Source: a virus. From it: a DNA stretch of 28,698 nt. Below the pieces are notes generated by a model, which saw nothing but the letters and a program-made list of their open reading frames with translations, was not told where the DNA came from and made no database searches. The stretch covers positions 1-28,698 of IMG/VR virus record IMGVR_UViG_3300029309_000251; one strand, given 5' to 3'. Position numbers and translations under genes: made by a program. This document shows, piece after piece, positions 1 through 9,927 of the stretch (positions are counted from its first letter, which is position 1; each line of letters begins with the position of its first letter).

Positions 1-1681
1 TCCTCGACTGCACCATGTTCCTGAAGCCAACGTTCTCCAAGGCGGCTACCGTCAGCGACAGCGGGACCTTCAGCTTCAGCTTGTCCTTTTCGCTAATGTC
101 CCGGAGCTCCGGGTCCTTACGAAATTCCTCGTCAACGTGGTCGGAGGTCTGGGTATACAGGCGCCCCAAGCGCGTTCCCGCACCCATGAGTTTTCCAAAG
201 GCGGACTTGCCCAAACCAATAAACGCAGGTACAGACTCAAAAGCACCGAGGATGGCTCCGCCCCACCAGTTTTCTTTGGCAAGCTCAAAAGCAGTGGGGT
301 CACGCTCCAGTTCCCCAAATGCCCACATCATCCCATCAAATGCCTGCTGACCCAGACCCTGCTCTCCGATGAACTCCTTTTGTTCGGGCGTAAAGCCCAC
401 CATTTTTTCGAGGTCTTCACCACCGAACTTGATGGCCTTAGAGTAGTCGTCGAGCATCTTCACCTCCACGTCATTGCGAAGAGCGTCTCCTACTCCGTCT
501 ACCCAGTCCATGGCGCCTTCCTCTGGAATGCCAACAACGCCCATTTCGCGAGCAGTTTCAATGAACTGTTGCTTGTAGCTATCCGTGTCTCGCTCAGCAA
601 ACATGTCGATGCGACGACCGGGAGTGCCGATATCAACGAGTAGGTCAACTGTTCCACGAGCAATACGCGCCGCACCAGTAACAAGGGCTCGCTTTACGAG
701 ACCAAGGTTGGTTGAGATACCGCCTTGTACCTCAAGATATTCTCCTGCGGCACGATTGATTTCTTGGTTGGCATACAGCAGCTCTTGGCTGCGCCGCTGA
801 AGCTGACCCTGTAAGTCTTCAAGGCCAGCCATGTCGGCTGCGTAAGCATCGTATTGAGCCTTGTATTCGTCGTACTCCTCGGGGTTGGCACGCAAGTACT
901 CCTCGGTGTATTTGTTGAGACCAGCGTGCTTCTTTTGAATGTCTAGCGCCGCCTGTTCTACGTCGCGCTGGAATTGCTGGAAGTCATTAGCCTCCTCATT
1001 CAAACGAGCTACGTTCTCATCAATCTGCCTTTGGTTTGCAAACTGAAGCTTGGCCTCTTGATAATCGTCAGCTTGACGGGCAATGTTTTCTGATTCCTTG
1101 CGGTTTTCGACAATGAAGTTCCGGAGCCGGCGCGCCTCCTTGTCTCGACCGATATCGAGGATAGGGTCGAGGTTGATGCTAATCTCTTGCCCGTTTGCCG
1201 CTTTTACATTAACCCTGTCATTAAAGTCAAAAGGCGTTGTCTCAAACGTAAACCCGTAGGCGCCAAGGAGCTTATTGAGTTCCATAGCGGTATCACGGTC
1301 GTCAGGTCGGTCAATCAGCTCGGGCGTAACCGCCTCCAAAGCCATGTCGAAGAAGGTGTCCGCCTCAGTGCGGGGCTGCTCCTCCTCAACGACTGGGACC
1401 TCCTCAACAACGACAGTCTCTTCAACAACGGGTGGCTCCAATGAACCAACCTCCGATACAGATTCCGTATCGTCTTTTTTTTTATCGTCGAATAGCTCGG
1501 GGAACTTGGGGTTTACTACCCCATAGTCATACTCGTTGGCCTCAGCCGTAGCGATATAATCCTTGAGCAACTGAAGGTCATACCCCTCAAGCTCGGGGAA
1601 CTTGGGCATGACCACATCGTAGTTATAATTATTGGCCTGCGCGGTCGCAATAAAATCCTTGAGTACCTGCTCTTCGTTCAT
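1..1681 (-). CDS. Large virion (cargo/ejection-type) protein, C-terminus cut by window edge
   Basis: The reading frame opens at ATG 1681-1679 and runs 560 codons without a stop to the left edge, so the C-terminus is missing. The start overlaps the stop of the 649-residue gene as ATGA. The N-terminus holds two tandem 32-residue units (residues 5-36 and 37-68, each with a KFPEL core). An acidic linker rich in VVEE follows (about 70-95), then a long charged region (about 180-300) that looks like coiled coil. No catalytic motif was recognised. As the last of three large proteins after the tail genes, it is probably an internal or ejected virion protein, as in short-tailed phages. That role is inferred from position and composition. 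A virion-associated enzyme in the missing part cannot be excluded. Confidence 0.85.
   Translation of the reverse strand, partial: MNEEQVLKDFIATAQANNYNYDVVMPKFPELEGYDLQLLKDYIATAEANEYDYGVVNPKFPELFDDKKKDDTESVSEVGSLEPPVVEETVVVEEVPVVEEEQPRTEADTFFDMALEAVTPELIDRPDDRDTAMELNKLLGAYGFTFETTPFDFNDRVNVKAANGQEISINLDPILDIGRDKEARRLRNFIVENRKESENIARQADDYQEAKLQFANQRQIDENVARLNEEANDFQQFQRDVEQAALDIQKKHAGLNKYTEEYLRANPEEYDEYKAQYDAYAADMAGLEDLQGQLQRRSQELLYANQEINRAAGEYLEVQGGISTNLGLVKRALVTGAARIARGTVDLLVDIGTPGRRIDMFAERDTDSYKQQFIETAREMGVVGIPEEGAMDWVDGVGDALRNDVEVKMLDDYSKAIKFGGEDLEKMVGFTPEQKEFIGEQGLGQQAFDGMMWAFGELERDPTAFELAKENWWGGAILGAFESVPAFIGLGKSAFGKLMGAGTRLGRLYTQTSDHVDEEFRKDPELRDISEKDKLKLKVPLSLTVAALENVGFRNMVQSR
1478..1669 (-). 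repeat. Two tandem 32-codon repeats
   Basis: Two consecutive 96-base units encode near-identical 32-residue blocks. Both follow the pattern LKD-aromatic-IATA-x-AN, then Y-x-Y, VV-x-PKFPEL. Unit 1 covers 1574-1669 and unit 2 covers 1478-1573. Identity is higher in protein than in DNA, so the duplication is not very recent. Confidence 0.85.
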
Positions 1682-3627
1682 TGCCGTACGTTACCTCCTG
1701 ATGCGGTTCCTGATGTTGTGTTAGGGTTTGCTACTTGCGCCGCAGCAGCCGGGTAAGCGTTTCGCATCTCCTGAGTGTTGAAGTTCTTGTAGTTCTCTGG
1801 ACCAAGGATAGACTGCAACTCCTCTACCGTAATTTCACGGTTTTCGCTACGAGCAATATCGGCCATCTCGATAAGCTGACCTACAATGCCAGCGGCATTG
1901 GTATCAGGGATGAACACTTGGTACGGCATCACATCCGGGATGAAGTATTTGATGAGGTTCATCTCAGTGTCCAAGAGCTGGAGCCCGGGGCGGTCTATGT
2001 CCTGAATAATCTCAACGTCTACACCGCTGAAGTTCATGCGGCTCAGAGCATCTACTGCCGCTGCCGCAACTTGGTCTTGACCCTCGTCATCTTGACCAAC
2101 CCCTTGCGTTCGCAGTTCGTATTGAGCACGTGGGCTAGACTTCTTTAGCACCCCCTCGACACCAACCTCAATCTCGTCGTCATATCCGACAGTCTCGTCG
2201 AGGCCAGCGATGACCCCAAAGCCATGGCGAGTCAACCCCTCGTCATATACGCCCGCTTTCTTGAGTGCGTCGGGTAGGTTGACTGCCCTGTCCTTGTACA
2301 CCGCATTGATGATAGACTCCACAAAAAGGTCAGCTTGGTCGCCCTTGGTAATGGGAATTAAGTCCCCGTCCTTCATGCGGATGACAATCTCATCTTCACG
2401 CAAATCAATCTTGCGGACGTTGGGGTTGAGCTGCTGGATATAGCTCACGGCAGCGCTAACGTCCTCCTCTGACTCGCCCTCCTTCAAGGAGTGCAACTTT
2501 CGAATATTGTTTACCACGTCGACGGTACGCTGAGCCTTTCTGCTCTCTTCTGCGCTCGGCGGCTTCGGAGTCACATCCGCCGTCGGGGTCTCCTCCCAAT
2601 CGAGTCGGGCACGGAGCTGCTCACGGACAGCCTCCACAGAACGCTCTTGCTGCGCGTCACGGTGGCGACGGAGGATAGCCTTCTCCCCATCGGTAAGGGG
2701 TTGACCGTCTCGGGTGGCTTGCTCGTCGATGTACCTATCAAAGGCAGCATCGTCTTCGACAGCACCAATCATCCTGTTTGGATTCCTAGAGCTAGGGACC
2801 ATAAGGATGGCGTTGGGGTCGTTGATGGCGTCGTTGATGTCGTGGGTCGTGCTGTATGCACCCCTGTCGTAATCGACCAAAACGGATGTGTGGGCGTTGT
2901 CGCCAACAAGTATGCCACTTATGGCTTCGTCCTCGGCAGCGATGTAATCTTTGTTCTGCAATGCGCTCTTCAAAGTCCGAACGCCTCCGCGCTTGAGAAC
3001 CTTAACCGTAGTGCCCATCTGCCCTGCGACCTCGGTGGTGGCACCGTTTACATCGAGCCTATCGTACTGAGACATAACGGCTACGCCAAGCTGAGTCATG
3101 CTGGCGAACTTGGTTCCGTCTTCTCCCACCAATCCAATAGCGCCTGTAGGCGCGTCGATAACGGGAGTGAACTTGCTGAAGTTGCCGAAGTCCTCTACGC
3201 GGGCCAGCTCAGAAACCTCTACGCCAGAGGCAATCTGCTCCTCCATCCGCTTCATATGCTTCTCGTAGTTGGCAGCGTACTTCTCGGCCTGACTGAGGTA
3301 TCCCTCGGTATTGGTCTTGAAGTTGTTGGTCGCAGCCATGTACTCCCGGTAGCTCATCTGCCCGCTACGCCACAGCTTGTTCATCATGAGCGAGTACTCC
3401 TGCGCGTCAGCCGCAAACTCAGCCACTCTCTGGTTGGCATTCACGTCGGACCCCATCGGGGCCTCGGACAGGGTGGTCGTGACTTCGCCTTGGAGCTTTA
3501 CCGCCTCGTCGAGCTTCTCGTTGCGAAGGCGCGTCTGCTCCTTGAGCATGTCGACCATGCCCTTGCTAATCTCATTCCAGTCTACCCGAGATTCCGAGGA
3601 CCGTTCGGCGTACTTGAAATAGCTCAT
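1678..3627 (-). CDS. 649-residue virion-associated protein, probable cargo/internal protein
   Basis: Start ATG 3627 overlaps the upstream stop as ATGA, and its own stop overlaps the next start in the same way, so three large genes are coupled. The protein is charged and mostly helical. An N-terminal block (about residues 1-150) has the motif SRVDWNEISKGMVDML followed by heptad-like helices. The middle is rich in D/E and Q, and the C-terminal tail is low complexity (A, N, T, S, G). There is no signal peptide, membrane segment or enzyme motif. The VDW-x-E opening recalls cargo proteins of crAss-like phages, but this rests on memory rather than an alignment. Function is inferred from its place downstream of the tail genes. 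Confidence 0.85.
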   Translation of the reverse strand: MSYFKYAERSSESRVDWNEISKGMVDMLKEQTRLRNEKLDEAVKLQGEVTTTLSEAPMGSDVNANQRVAEFAADAQEYSLMMNKLWRSGQMSYREYMAATNNFKTNTEGYLSQAEKYAANYEKHMKRMEEQIASGVEVSELARVEDFGNFSKFTPVIDAPTGAIGLVGEDGTKFASMTQLGVAVMSQYDRLDVNGATTEVAGQMGTTVKVLKRGGVRTLKSALQNKDYIAAEDEAISGILVGDNAHTSVLVDYDRGAYSTTHDINDAINDPNAILMVPSSRNPNRMIGAVEDDAAFDRYIDEQATRDGQPLTDGEKAILRRHRDAQQERSVEAVREQLRARLDWEETPTADVTPKPPSAEESRKAQRTVDVVNNIRKLHSLKEGESEEDVSAAVSYIQQLNPNVRKIDLREDEIVIRMKDGDLIPITKGDQADLFVESIINAVYKDRAVNLPDALKKAGVYDEGLTRHGFGVIAGLDETVGYDDEIEVGVEGVLKKSSPRAQYELRTQGVGQDDEGQDQVAAAAVDALSRMNFSGVDVEIIQDIDRPGLQLLDTEMNLIKYFIPDVMPYQVFIPDTNAAGIVGQLIEMADIARSENREITVEELQSILGPENYKNFNTQEMRNAYPAAAAQVANPNTTSGTASGGNVRQ

Positions 3628-4778
3628 TCGTACATCAAGTATGACGGGAAGCCAAGGCCAGAGTACTGTCCGAGATTAGGCGGTCCCGGAGGCAACGGGC
3701 GCGGACCAGTAGGCATTTCAGAAAACCCTCTATACATGGTCATCGTGTTCCTTGCGTAAGGCCCGAAATCATCCGGGATGTTTGGGTTTCCAAAAACACT
3801 TCCTACCCTATTCGCGGGGGCGAGGTCTTCACGCATGACTCTCCGCCCGGAAGGGCGCTCCTGCGCACGTGGAACGAAAGCCTCCGCTTCGGCACGGCGA
3901 CGAGCAAACTCATCGCGAGAAATACCGAGGTTGCGGCGCTGCTGGTTGAGGGCTTGACGCTCACCACGGCGGGCTTGGTTCAACTCTCGGTTGGTCATGC
4001 CCGGGGGGACGTAAGGGTCGGGAGCCGTAATATCAAACTGTTGGTCGAAGCCAAAATCGTCACCATACTTAGGCGGCTGACTCCGGCTCTGACGCATCTG
4101 CCGCCGCCCCACACGGGTGTCCGGTGAAGCTACTCCCTCACTCTGACGCAAGTCTGCGTTGCCTTGTCGAGCCTGACCGAAGTTCCCCTCCGCGTAATTC
4201 GTGCTCAACCCCTCGGCGATACTGCCCAGAGTGCCGACTCCTTGTTCGATGTACGCTGCCCGGTCCTCTTCCGCGTCGCGGATAGCGGCTTGAGCTCCCG
4301 CCGCCTCTTCCATAGCGATGCCCGCCAATTGCTGTTGGATACGTGCGTCGTCCTGAGCTACGAGCTTGTCGATGGCCATCATCTGCTCACCCATGGCAGA
4401 GCGGATGCCGGCCTGCTGAGCTTGCTGAGCCATCTGTATCCGTCCTGCCGTAGCTGCTGAGCCACGTTGGTCACCCTCTACACCGGCCTGCATACCTGTG
4501 GCCCCCTGCACCAGTGAAGCCTCACGCATAAGCTCGAATGGCTCCTTGGGGATAGACAACTGCTCGTAGGCATTGACGTCGATACGTCGCTTAGCCTCTT
4601 CCATACTCTTCAGTAGGTCCCGCTGCGCGGCCTCGCCACGTTTACGCGCCTTGTTGGCATCGCTGAAAGACTTTGCTCCCCCATACAGGGTTGTGCCCGC
4701 GCCGATACCGGCGGCTACCAGAGCTCCGGTACCAACGGCAGTCCCTCCGATAGCTGTAGCTAGAATTACTCCTGACAT
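3624..4778 (-). CDS. 384-residue Gly/Ala/Gln/Arg-rich virion protein, probable internal/ejection protein
   Basis: The N-terminal 35 residues are a glycine- and alanine-rich hydrophobic stretch (ILATAIGGTAVGTGALVAAG and beyond) that could insert in a membrane. Residues 40-180 are alanine- and glutamine-rich helices. From about 200 onward the protein is low complexity, with many R, Q and P residues, and ends in a proline-rich tail. A membrane-seeking N-terminus on a helical body is typical of internal proteins ejected into the host envelope by short-tailed phages (T7 gp14 is the known analogue), so this role is inferred. The start lies inside the end of the cupin-like gene (13-base overlap). 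No homologue was recognised with certainty. Confidence 0.85.
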   Translation of the reverse strand: MSGVILATAIGGTAVGTGALVAAGIGAGTTLYGGAKSFSDANKARKRGEAAQRDLLKSMEEAKRRIDVNAYEQLSIPKEPFELMREASLVQGATGMQAGVEGDQRGSAATAGRIQMAQQAQQAGIRSAMGEQMMAIDKLVAQDDARIQQQLAGIAMEEAAGAQAAIRDAEEDRAAYIEQGVGTLGSIAEGLSTNYAEGNFGQARQGNADLRQSEGVASPDTRVGRRQMRQSRSQPPKYGDDFGFDQQFDITAPDPYVPPGMTNRELNQARRGERQALNQQRRNLGISRDEFARRRAEAEAFVPRAQERPSGRRVMREDLAPANRVGSVFGNPNIPDDFGPYARNTMTMYRGFSEMPTGPRPLPPGPPNLGQYSGLGFPSYLMYE

Positions 4779-5248
4779 AATTTCTTTTGGATTACGGCCT
4801 CCGGAAGCTCCCGGAAGTCCATAGTATACACCTCTTTCTCCGCCTCTTCAATGGTCTTGGCATCAGTGCGATACACGCACGCCCACTTCGTGTCCTCATG
4901 GATATAAGCCACGCGCTGCGTGCCCACCTCGGTATGCACCACCATAGGCGCCTTGACGCGCTTGACCGTACCGTCGTCGAGGAGCAGAGACATATCCCCC
5001 TCCATAAAGAAAGAGGGGTGGTTCTGCTTGTGGATGAAGCTCACCACGAGCTGCCCCGCTGGCATGAAAATCTCACGCGTATACAAGCCGTTCTCGAGCT
5101 TGTGTGTTACAGGCATTAGCTCCTGCATCTCTTCGGTGTGGTGCTCTACAGTCTCGTTCAAACCCACCAGAGCGAGCTGCAAATCCTCAATGGATTCCCA
5201 AAGCAAACCCCTCTCGGTATGTACGTGGCGTAGAATCTCTTCCATCAA
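4766..5248 (-). CDS. Cupin-like (RmlC-fold) small protein
   Basis: This 160-residue protein starts with Met-Met, so initiation at 5248 or 5245 cannot be separated. Residues 1-45 are helical. Residues 50-128 look like a single small beta-barrel of cupin type: a PAGQLVV strand, then H73 and H77 (HKQNH), E83-G84, a glycine turn DDG, then APMVVHTEVG with H105. These positions resemble cupin metal ligands, but the spacing is not the textbook motif and metal binding is not shown. Such single-cupin proteins recur in phage genomes with unknown role. Its place between tail and cargo genes suggests a virion or assembly part rather than metabolism. Confidence 0.9.
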   Translation of the reverse strand: MMEEILRHVHTERGLLWESIEDLQLALVGLNETVEHHTEEMQELMPVTHKLENGLYTREIFMPAGQLVVSFIHKQNHPSFFMEGDMSLLLDDGTVKRVKAPMVVHTEVGTQRVAYIHEDTKWACVYRTDAKTIEEAEKEVYTMDFRELPEAVIQKKLCQE

Positions 5249-5263
5249 CTATAAAAGTACGGA

Positions 5264-6067
5264 TTAGCCGGGATACGACTTCATCACCTCCGACCGTGCC
5301 ACAAACAGCTCCACAGCAGTAGTGTCCGTATTGGTGAGCTCAAAGACACCGTAGTGTCCGAGCAGGCCGTTGGACTCCGCCACTTGGTTCTTGATGCCCA
5401 GCCAAAGCGGGTCGTTGATGCCGGGTGCAGCGCCGCTTCCATCGTGCGTAACGCGGTTGATACCGTTGGGGATATCGACCTCGATGTTGGTTACGAAGCC
5501 AGCGAAGGTGATGGCAGTATACGGGGGCGGGGAGAAGTAGAACGAGTCTCCCACACTAAGCACACTGCCGATACTAACCGTGAGCGGGAAGTTGACGACG
5601 TTGCCGACAACGGTGGTGCTTTGACCAATGCCATTGAGTGAGCGCAAGGCGTAGTCGTCAGGCTCAGCAGGGTTGTTGTTTGCGGTGCGTACAAACGCGA
5701 AGAAGTCACCTTCCTTTTTCTCGAAGTATTCAGCGTTGATGAACCTCCCGTCCTGCTGGTCGCTGCTCATGGCAGCCGCCCAAGGCTTGTTGCCCTCCAG
5801 TTGCAGCGTCTTGAAAATCTTGTTTTCGATGGGCTGGTCGTTGAAGACACTCTTCAAGATGCTGGGGTATGCCGCAGGATTACCCTCCCCGTCCACGGGG
5901 AGACCATAGAAGTTGTTGCGCACCTCGTTGGTATTGTGGCGGAAGATATTGCCGCCACTGAACGTATAGAGGTATTGGTTCATGCCCTGAATCCACTCAG
6001 GTTCGAAGGAGTAGAACGAAGGCCACCCCTCAGCAGGCGGGCTGTATGTCAGAGTGTAGTTAGGCAT
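5264..6067 (-). CDS. 267-residue tail-associated structural protein
   Basis: The start is coupled to the preceding very large tail gene through TAATG at 6065-6069. The N-terminus (residues 10-50) is rich in aromatics and carries GWPSFYSFEPEWIQGMNQYL, then GGNIFRHNTN and NNFYG. This pattern is one I associate with conserved structural proteins of crAss-like phages, located directly after the large tail protein. The rest is beta-rich, with V, T, G and N strands and no catalytic motif. It probably belongs to the tail tip or muzzle assembly. Family placement is from memory and position only. Confidence 0.9.
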   Translation of the reverse strand: MPNYTLTYSPPAEGWPSFYSFEPEWIQGMNQYLYTFSGGNIFRHNTNEVRNNFYGLPVDGEGNPAAYPSILKSVFNDQPIENKIFKTLQLEGNKPWAAAMSSDQQDGRFINAEYFEKKEGDFFAFVRTANNNPAEPDDYALRSLNGIGQSTTVVGNVVNFPLTVSIGSVLSVGDSFYFSPPPYTAITFAGFVTNIEVDIPNGINRVTHDGSGAAPGINDPLWLGIKNQVAESNGLLGHYGVFELTNTDTTAVELFVARSEVMKSYPG

Positions 6068-9000
6068 TATGGAGACGAATAATCCCAGATTAGATACAAG
6101 TATGACCCAGAAGAAGGAACCGTAAATGAAGCCTTGTATTCACGGTCTGCTCCCACCGGTACAATCGCCGTTGAAAGACTGATGATAGTTGCTATATCTG
6201 TCTGAGTGTAGTTTGTAGATGTCCGCAAAAATCTAAATCTATCTACCGGTCGAAGGATATAGTTATCCGGATTAATACGGTTGTAAATCATATTCACCGT
6301 GCTTCCGTCGGTGGGGCCAAGGTTACTGCCCTGATTCACAGTGTAGTCCTGCCAGTTAGAGATGACGGGGTCGGTGCCCGGCTGGAACGTAACGGCGGTA
6401 CTGCTGAGAGGAGAAACAAAGATTCCGTCCTCCCACTGGAACTCACTGTGAATAGACTTCCTTGAGTCAACATTGCGATTGACTGTAATGAGGCGGACGT
6501 TCATCCCTTGTGCCTGAGGACACTTGACCTGAACCTGCAATACAAACCGCTTTGTGCCCGTGTAGTTAAGGTCAACCTTAACCGTATTGTCCGTAATCGA
6601 GTTCTTGTTCACGTCTGCGATAGCAGGCTGAGAACTATTACTGATGGGTGCCGAGACAACGGGAGTCGTAGTCGTCTCGTTAGGGTATGTGGTAGAGATA
6701 GTGGCCGTGTCGGCGTCGTCAGCAGATACGATGACATAGCTGATAGATACCGGTCCTACTTCGCTACCTAAATTCACACAGAACGATTGTTCCGCTGCCG
6801 TAAGCAAAAACGTCTGCACTGTATTGCACTCAATACAATCCTCTTGACCGGGTAGGAAGACATCGTTACTAGCCAGAACATACTCGTTCATATAGGGGTC
6901 GTAACCTCCCAGCTTTTGAGTGTTGAAGCCAGAGATAAACTCGTCGCGGAACCACCCGCGCATCCCCTTTTCGCTGATGACCTCGAGATTCTCATTTTGA
7001 CCGTCGCCGAACAGATGTATAACTGCTCCACGCTTGGCGTCGGTAAAGAATTTATGAGGCCCCCACTCAGCAAAGCTCTCGGGGTTGTTACTAATGCCAA
7101 AGTCCTCAGTCCTAGCCACTTGCGTTCCTAGAACCTCAGGAACAGAAGTAACAACACTCTCACCAGTAGCGTCGGTAAGTAGGTTCTTACCCGCCAAGAC
7201 GTAGCTAATCTTATCCTCTTGCAGCGTGAGGATATCAGTTCGTCTACCAAACAGTTTCTCTACAGGCCCATATAAATCCTCTAAGGGCTTGAAGTTCAGC
7301 AACCCAAGGTTGAACTCATTTAGCTTATTGACATTCGTTTCGTCATTGATAACTCCGCTATATGTCAGGTCGGCAAACCGGCGTACTTCAGAGAACTCCT
7401 CCTCAGTGTTTGAAAGAGCACGGTTGCCCAACGTAATAGGCTTTCCTTTTACGGAGTCTCGAATCTTGTAGCTCTCAACGCCATTGCCATAGCTGATGCA
7501 GTTGAAGAACGCGGTGTCAACAATAGCTGGCTGAGCATTCGTTTGGTTCTGTACATTTCCAAAGTGTAGACCGTTTTGCCGGTCAATTTGATATGAAGCG
7601 CTAGACTCATACCACAGGTTGGGTAACGCTGGCGTCGGTTCAGTTTCGAAAGCAACCACGTCAGTAGCTCTCGTGATGGTCCATTCTGCATCAACTCGTG
7701 AGCGGCGATTGGGGCTACTCCCAGAGCCAAGCAAGCCGTCACACTTCTCGGTTCCGATTGCTACAAATCTAGGATTAGTAGCGGCAGTGTTGAAGAAAAC
7801 CTTGTTAATAAGCAGGTTCCCGTTGACTGCAAAATTAGATGCGCTGCTACTGTTTGAGGGCTCAACCTGATTTGTCGGCGCCGCTGCGGCAGGGTCGCCA
7901 GATACACCGGATGCGGCTTCTATAACCGCAGTAACGTTAGGGTCTCCATAGAACCACGCGACGATATCGGTGTACGTAGCGTCGGCCACCCATGTGTGGT
8001 CAAAGTCCAAGGTTCTAGTTTCGCACGCGGCGTCGCCTCGACCTTGACGAGTAAAACTCATAGTCAGTCGGATTCGAGTGCCTTGAGGAATACTATCGGA
8101 GTCGAAGCCAGTGTAGACCAAATACGGAAAGTCGCCCGCATTAGACGCCCCATTTTCAGTGCACTGGTCGTTGCCCCCATTTGTTCCGGCAGACTGCTTC
8201 CCGGGGCTCACATTATTTAGTGTTGTGCCTGCGGGGTTTTCAGTTGGACCAAAAGAAAAGTCAGGCCGCATTTTCATATACGTACCAGCAACGGCAGGCA
8301 CCAAGGCGCTGGGCGTAGAGTCATCGAACTCCCCTACCGCGTAAGCCTTTTTCTCCAGTACGTTAGCAGAAATACAAGACGTAACGGCACCAGAAGTGTC
8401 CCTCTTTACAATCAGGTCGTCACCCTTTTCAACTTTAGCTGCGTTCTCGCCTTCAAGAAGGAAGTACACATCGCCGGAGCTAGCTGGGAACTCAAAGTTC
8501 TGATTTGTGTAAATAGTCTCGTAAAGGTCTGCGTCAGACTTGATGGCCAACTTGTATTGAACGGCCCACTCAGGCGGCGACATAAGAGTGGGAATGGTAA
8601 CCCGAATCTGATTCTGAAATATTGACTGACCGCAATCAACCTCGACCTTGTTATTGGGTGCTGTAAGAACCGTACTAGAGCGCCCATACTCGTCCATGTA
8701 TATAATGCCGACTTCATAGTTTCGATTGCTGTGAAGGCTAGTAGCCGAATAAACCTCAGGTGTTTCTACAGCCGGGTTGTCGTTGTCAAGAGGGGTCTGT
8801 AGTAATGTAGCGCTGAAGCCTACCCTTACGCGCAGTTCATCCTTATTGATAAGGTTGTACCCTTCGAGATAGTTGCCATATATAATCCGGTTACCCATCA
8901 GGGTCTGTGCCTTTGCCAGCCTAGGTACGTTGTCATACAGCCGTAGAATCTCACTCTCCGGAAGGATGGTGAAAATTTGCTGCTTACTGAACTGAATTAC

Positions 9001-9927
9001 ATAATCGGAGTTGTCTGTTAAAGCAGAATTGGCCTTGTTTACTTTTTGAATTACTCGGATGATGGAGTCGTCCATCTCCTTAAACAAGATGTCAATACCT
9101 TTCACCAAAGAACTTCCAGTGCGCACTGTCACGTTGCATGCCTGAATGGAATTCTCCATACCTACATTTAGGTAGTCTTCTTGGCTAAACGCAAACGGCT
9201 TGCTTTCGAATATCGGAGCACTAAACTGTGACGTAGCCGAGTATTCGTTGTTGGCATACTCCCACCGGTAACCAAAGCACAGGAGGCGGTCCTCCATATA
9301 ATCTTCACGAGAGTCAACATCTACAGCAGTAACTACAGGGGCCTCTAAAGGAGGTGCTTTAATAACAAGGATATCATCGCCTAATACCCCGCTGTCTAAG
9401 TTCGCCACTGGAAGCGGGTACGCCGTGGCTACGTTGATTCGGCGAGGAGGGTTGAAATCGTCGGTAAAGAACAGCAGCCCGTCAACCAAGTCCACGCCAG
9501 TAATCAAGTGCTGCGGGTCGAAATTAAGAGTAGTAGTTCCGGTTGTAGAAGGGTCGTCGATGCTGACCACATGATATGTCAGCAGGTCGCTGCGCATGTT
9601 GTACGAGACGATAAGGTCGAGTTTCCCTACCGCAGGCACCAAAGTGAAAGCCGGGTCGTGAACGAACCAGTACATGGTCTCGTTGGCGCCGTCGCTGTAA
9701 GCCCCGATGCACGTGGCTTGAGCACTCAAAGCTGCTCCCGTAGGGGGGTATACTAGAGTGGTAAGCTGGGTGTTACCCTTGGTGTTTTCTACCGTACCGA
9801 TTTCAGAATCCTCGGTAGAGCCCATGCGAATATTTAGAGCATCGATATACTCACCGTCTGGAACAAGGCGCTCGTCGACGCTCTTGTTCATCCGGCCCTT
9901 GATGAAGTTCCTTACCAGATTTGCCAT
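6067..9927 (-). CDS. 1286-residue tail protein, muzzle/stabilisation-type
   Basis: This is the largest complete gene of the window. It starts by TAATG coupling to the ring-protein gene. The N-terminus contains FIKGRMNKSVDERLVPDGEY and then DALNIRMGST and VENTKGN. That arrangement is typical of large beta-propeller-like tail proteins that close the lower end of short tails (called muzzle in crAss-like phages and stabilisation protein in P22-like phages). The body is beta-rich, with many Y/F-D-x-G-type turns, and has no membrane segment. Two CxxC-like pairs occur around GQEDCIECNT near residue 1030. Position after the adaptor and ring genes supports the tail role. The precise homologous name is an inference. 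Confidence 0.92.
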   Translation of the reverse strand: MANLVRNFIKGRMNKSVDERLVPDGEYIDALNIRMGSTEDSEIGTVENTKGNTQLTTLVYPPTGAALSAQATCIGAYSDGANETMYWFVHDPAFTLVPAVGKLDLIVSYNMRSDLLTYHVVSIDDPSTTGTTTLNFDPQHLITGVDLVDGLLFFTDDFNPPRRINVATAYPLPVANLDSGVLGDDILVIKAPPLEAPVVTAVDVDSREDYMEDRLLCFGYRWEYANNEYSATSQFSAPIFESKPFAFSQEDYLNVGMENSIQACNVTVRTGSSLVKGIDILFKEMDDSIIRVIQKVNKANSALTDNSDYVIQFSKQQIFTILPESEILRLYDNVPRLAKAQTLMGNRIIYGNYLEGYNLINKDELRVRVGFSATLLQTPLDNDNPAVETPEVYSATSLHSNRNYEVGIIYMDEYGRSSTVLTAPNNKVEVDCGQSIFQNQIRVTIPTLMSPPEWAVQYKLAIKSDADLYETIYTNQNFEFPASSGDVYFLLEGENAAKVEKGDDLIVKRDTSGAVTSCISANVLEKKAYAVGEFDDSTPSALVPAVAGTYMKMRPDFSFGPTENPAGTTLNNVSPGKQSAGTNGGNDQCTENGASNAGDFPYLVYTGFDSDSIPQGTRIRLTMSFTRQGRGDAACETRTLDFDHTWVADATYTDIVAWFYGDPNVTAVIEAASGVSGDPAAAAPTNQVEPSNSSSASNFAVNGNLLINKVFFNTAATNPRFVAIGTEKCDGLLGSGSSPNRRSRVDAEWTITRATDVVAFETEPTPALPNLWYESSASYQIDRQNGLHFGNVQNQTNAQPAIVDTAFFNCISYGNGVESYKIRDSVKGKPITLGNRALSNTEEEFSEVRRFADLTYSGVINDETNVNKLNEFNLGLLNFKPLEDLYGPVEKLFGRRTDILTLQEDKISYVLAGKNLLTDATGESVVTSVPEVLGTQVARTEDFGISNNPESFAEWGPHKFFTDAKRGAVIHLFGDGQNENLEVISEKGMRGWFRDEFISGFNTQKLGGYDPYMNEYVLASNDVFLPGQEDCIECNTVQTFLLTAAEQSFCVNLGSEVGPVSISYVIVSADDADTATISTTYPNETTTTPVVSAPISNSSQPAIADVNKNSITDNTVKVDLNYTGTKRFVLQVQVKCPQAQGMNVRLITVNRNVDSRKSIHSEFQWEDGIFVSPLSSTAVTFQPGTDPVISNWQDYTVNQGSNLGPTDGSTVNMIYNRINPDNYILRPVDRFRFLRTSTNYTQTDIATIISLSTAIVPVGADREYKASFTVPSSGSYLYLIWDYSSP

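Noticed and set aside
2491-3759. Long plus-strand open frame of 422 codons
   Set aside because: It lies antisense to the 649-residue gene, has Leu/Val/His/Arg-rich shadow composition and no recognisable domain; it reflects codon bias of the opposite strand.
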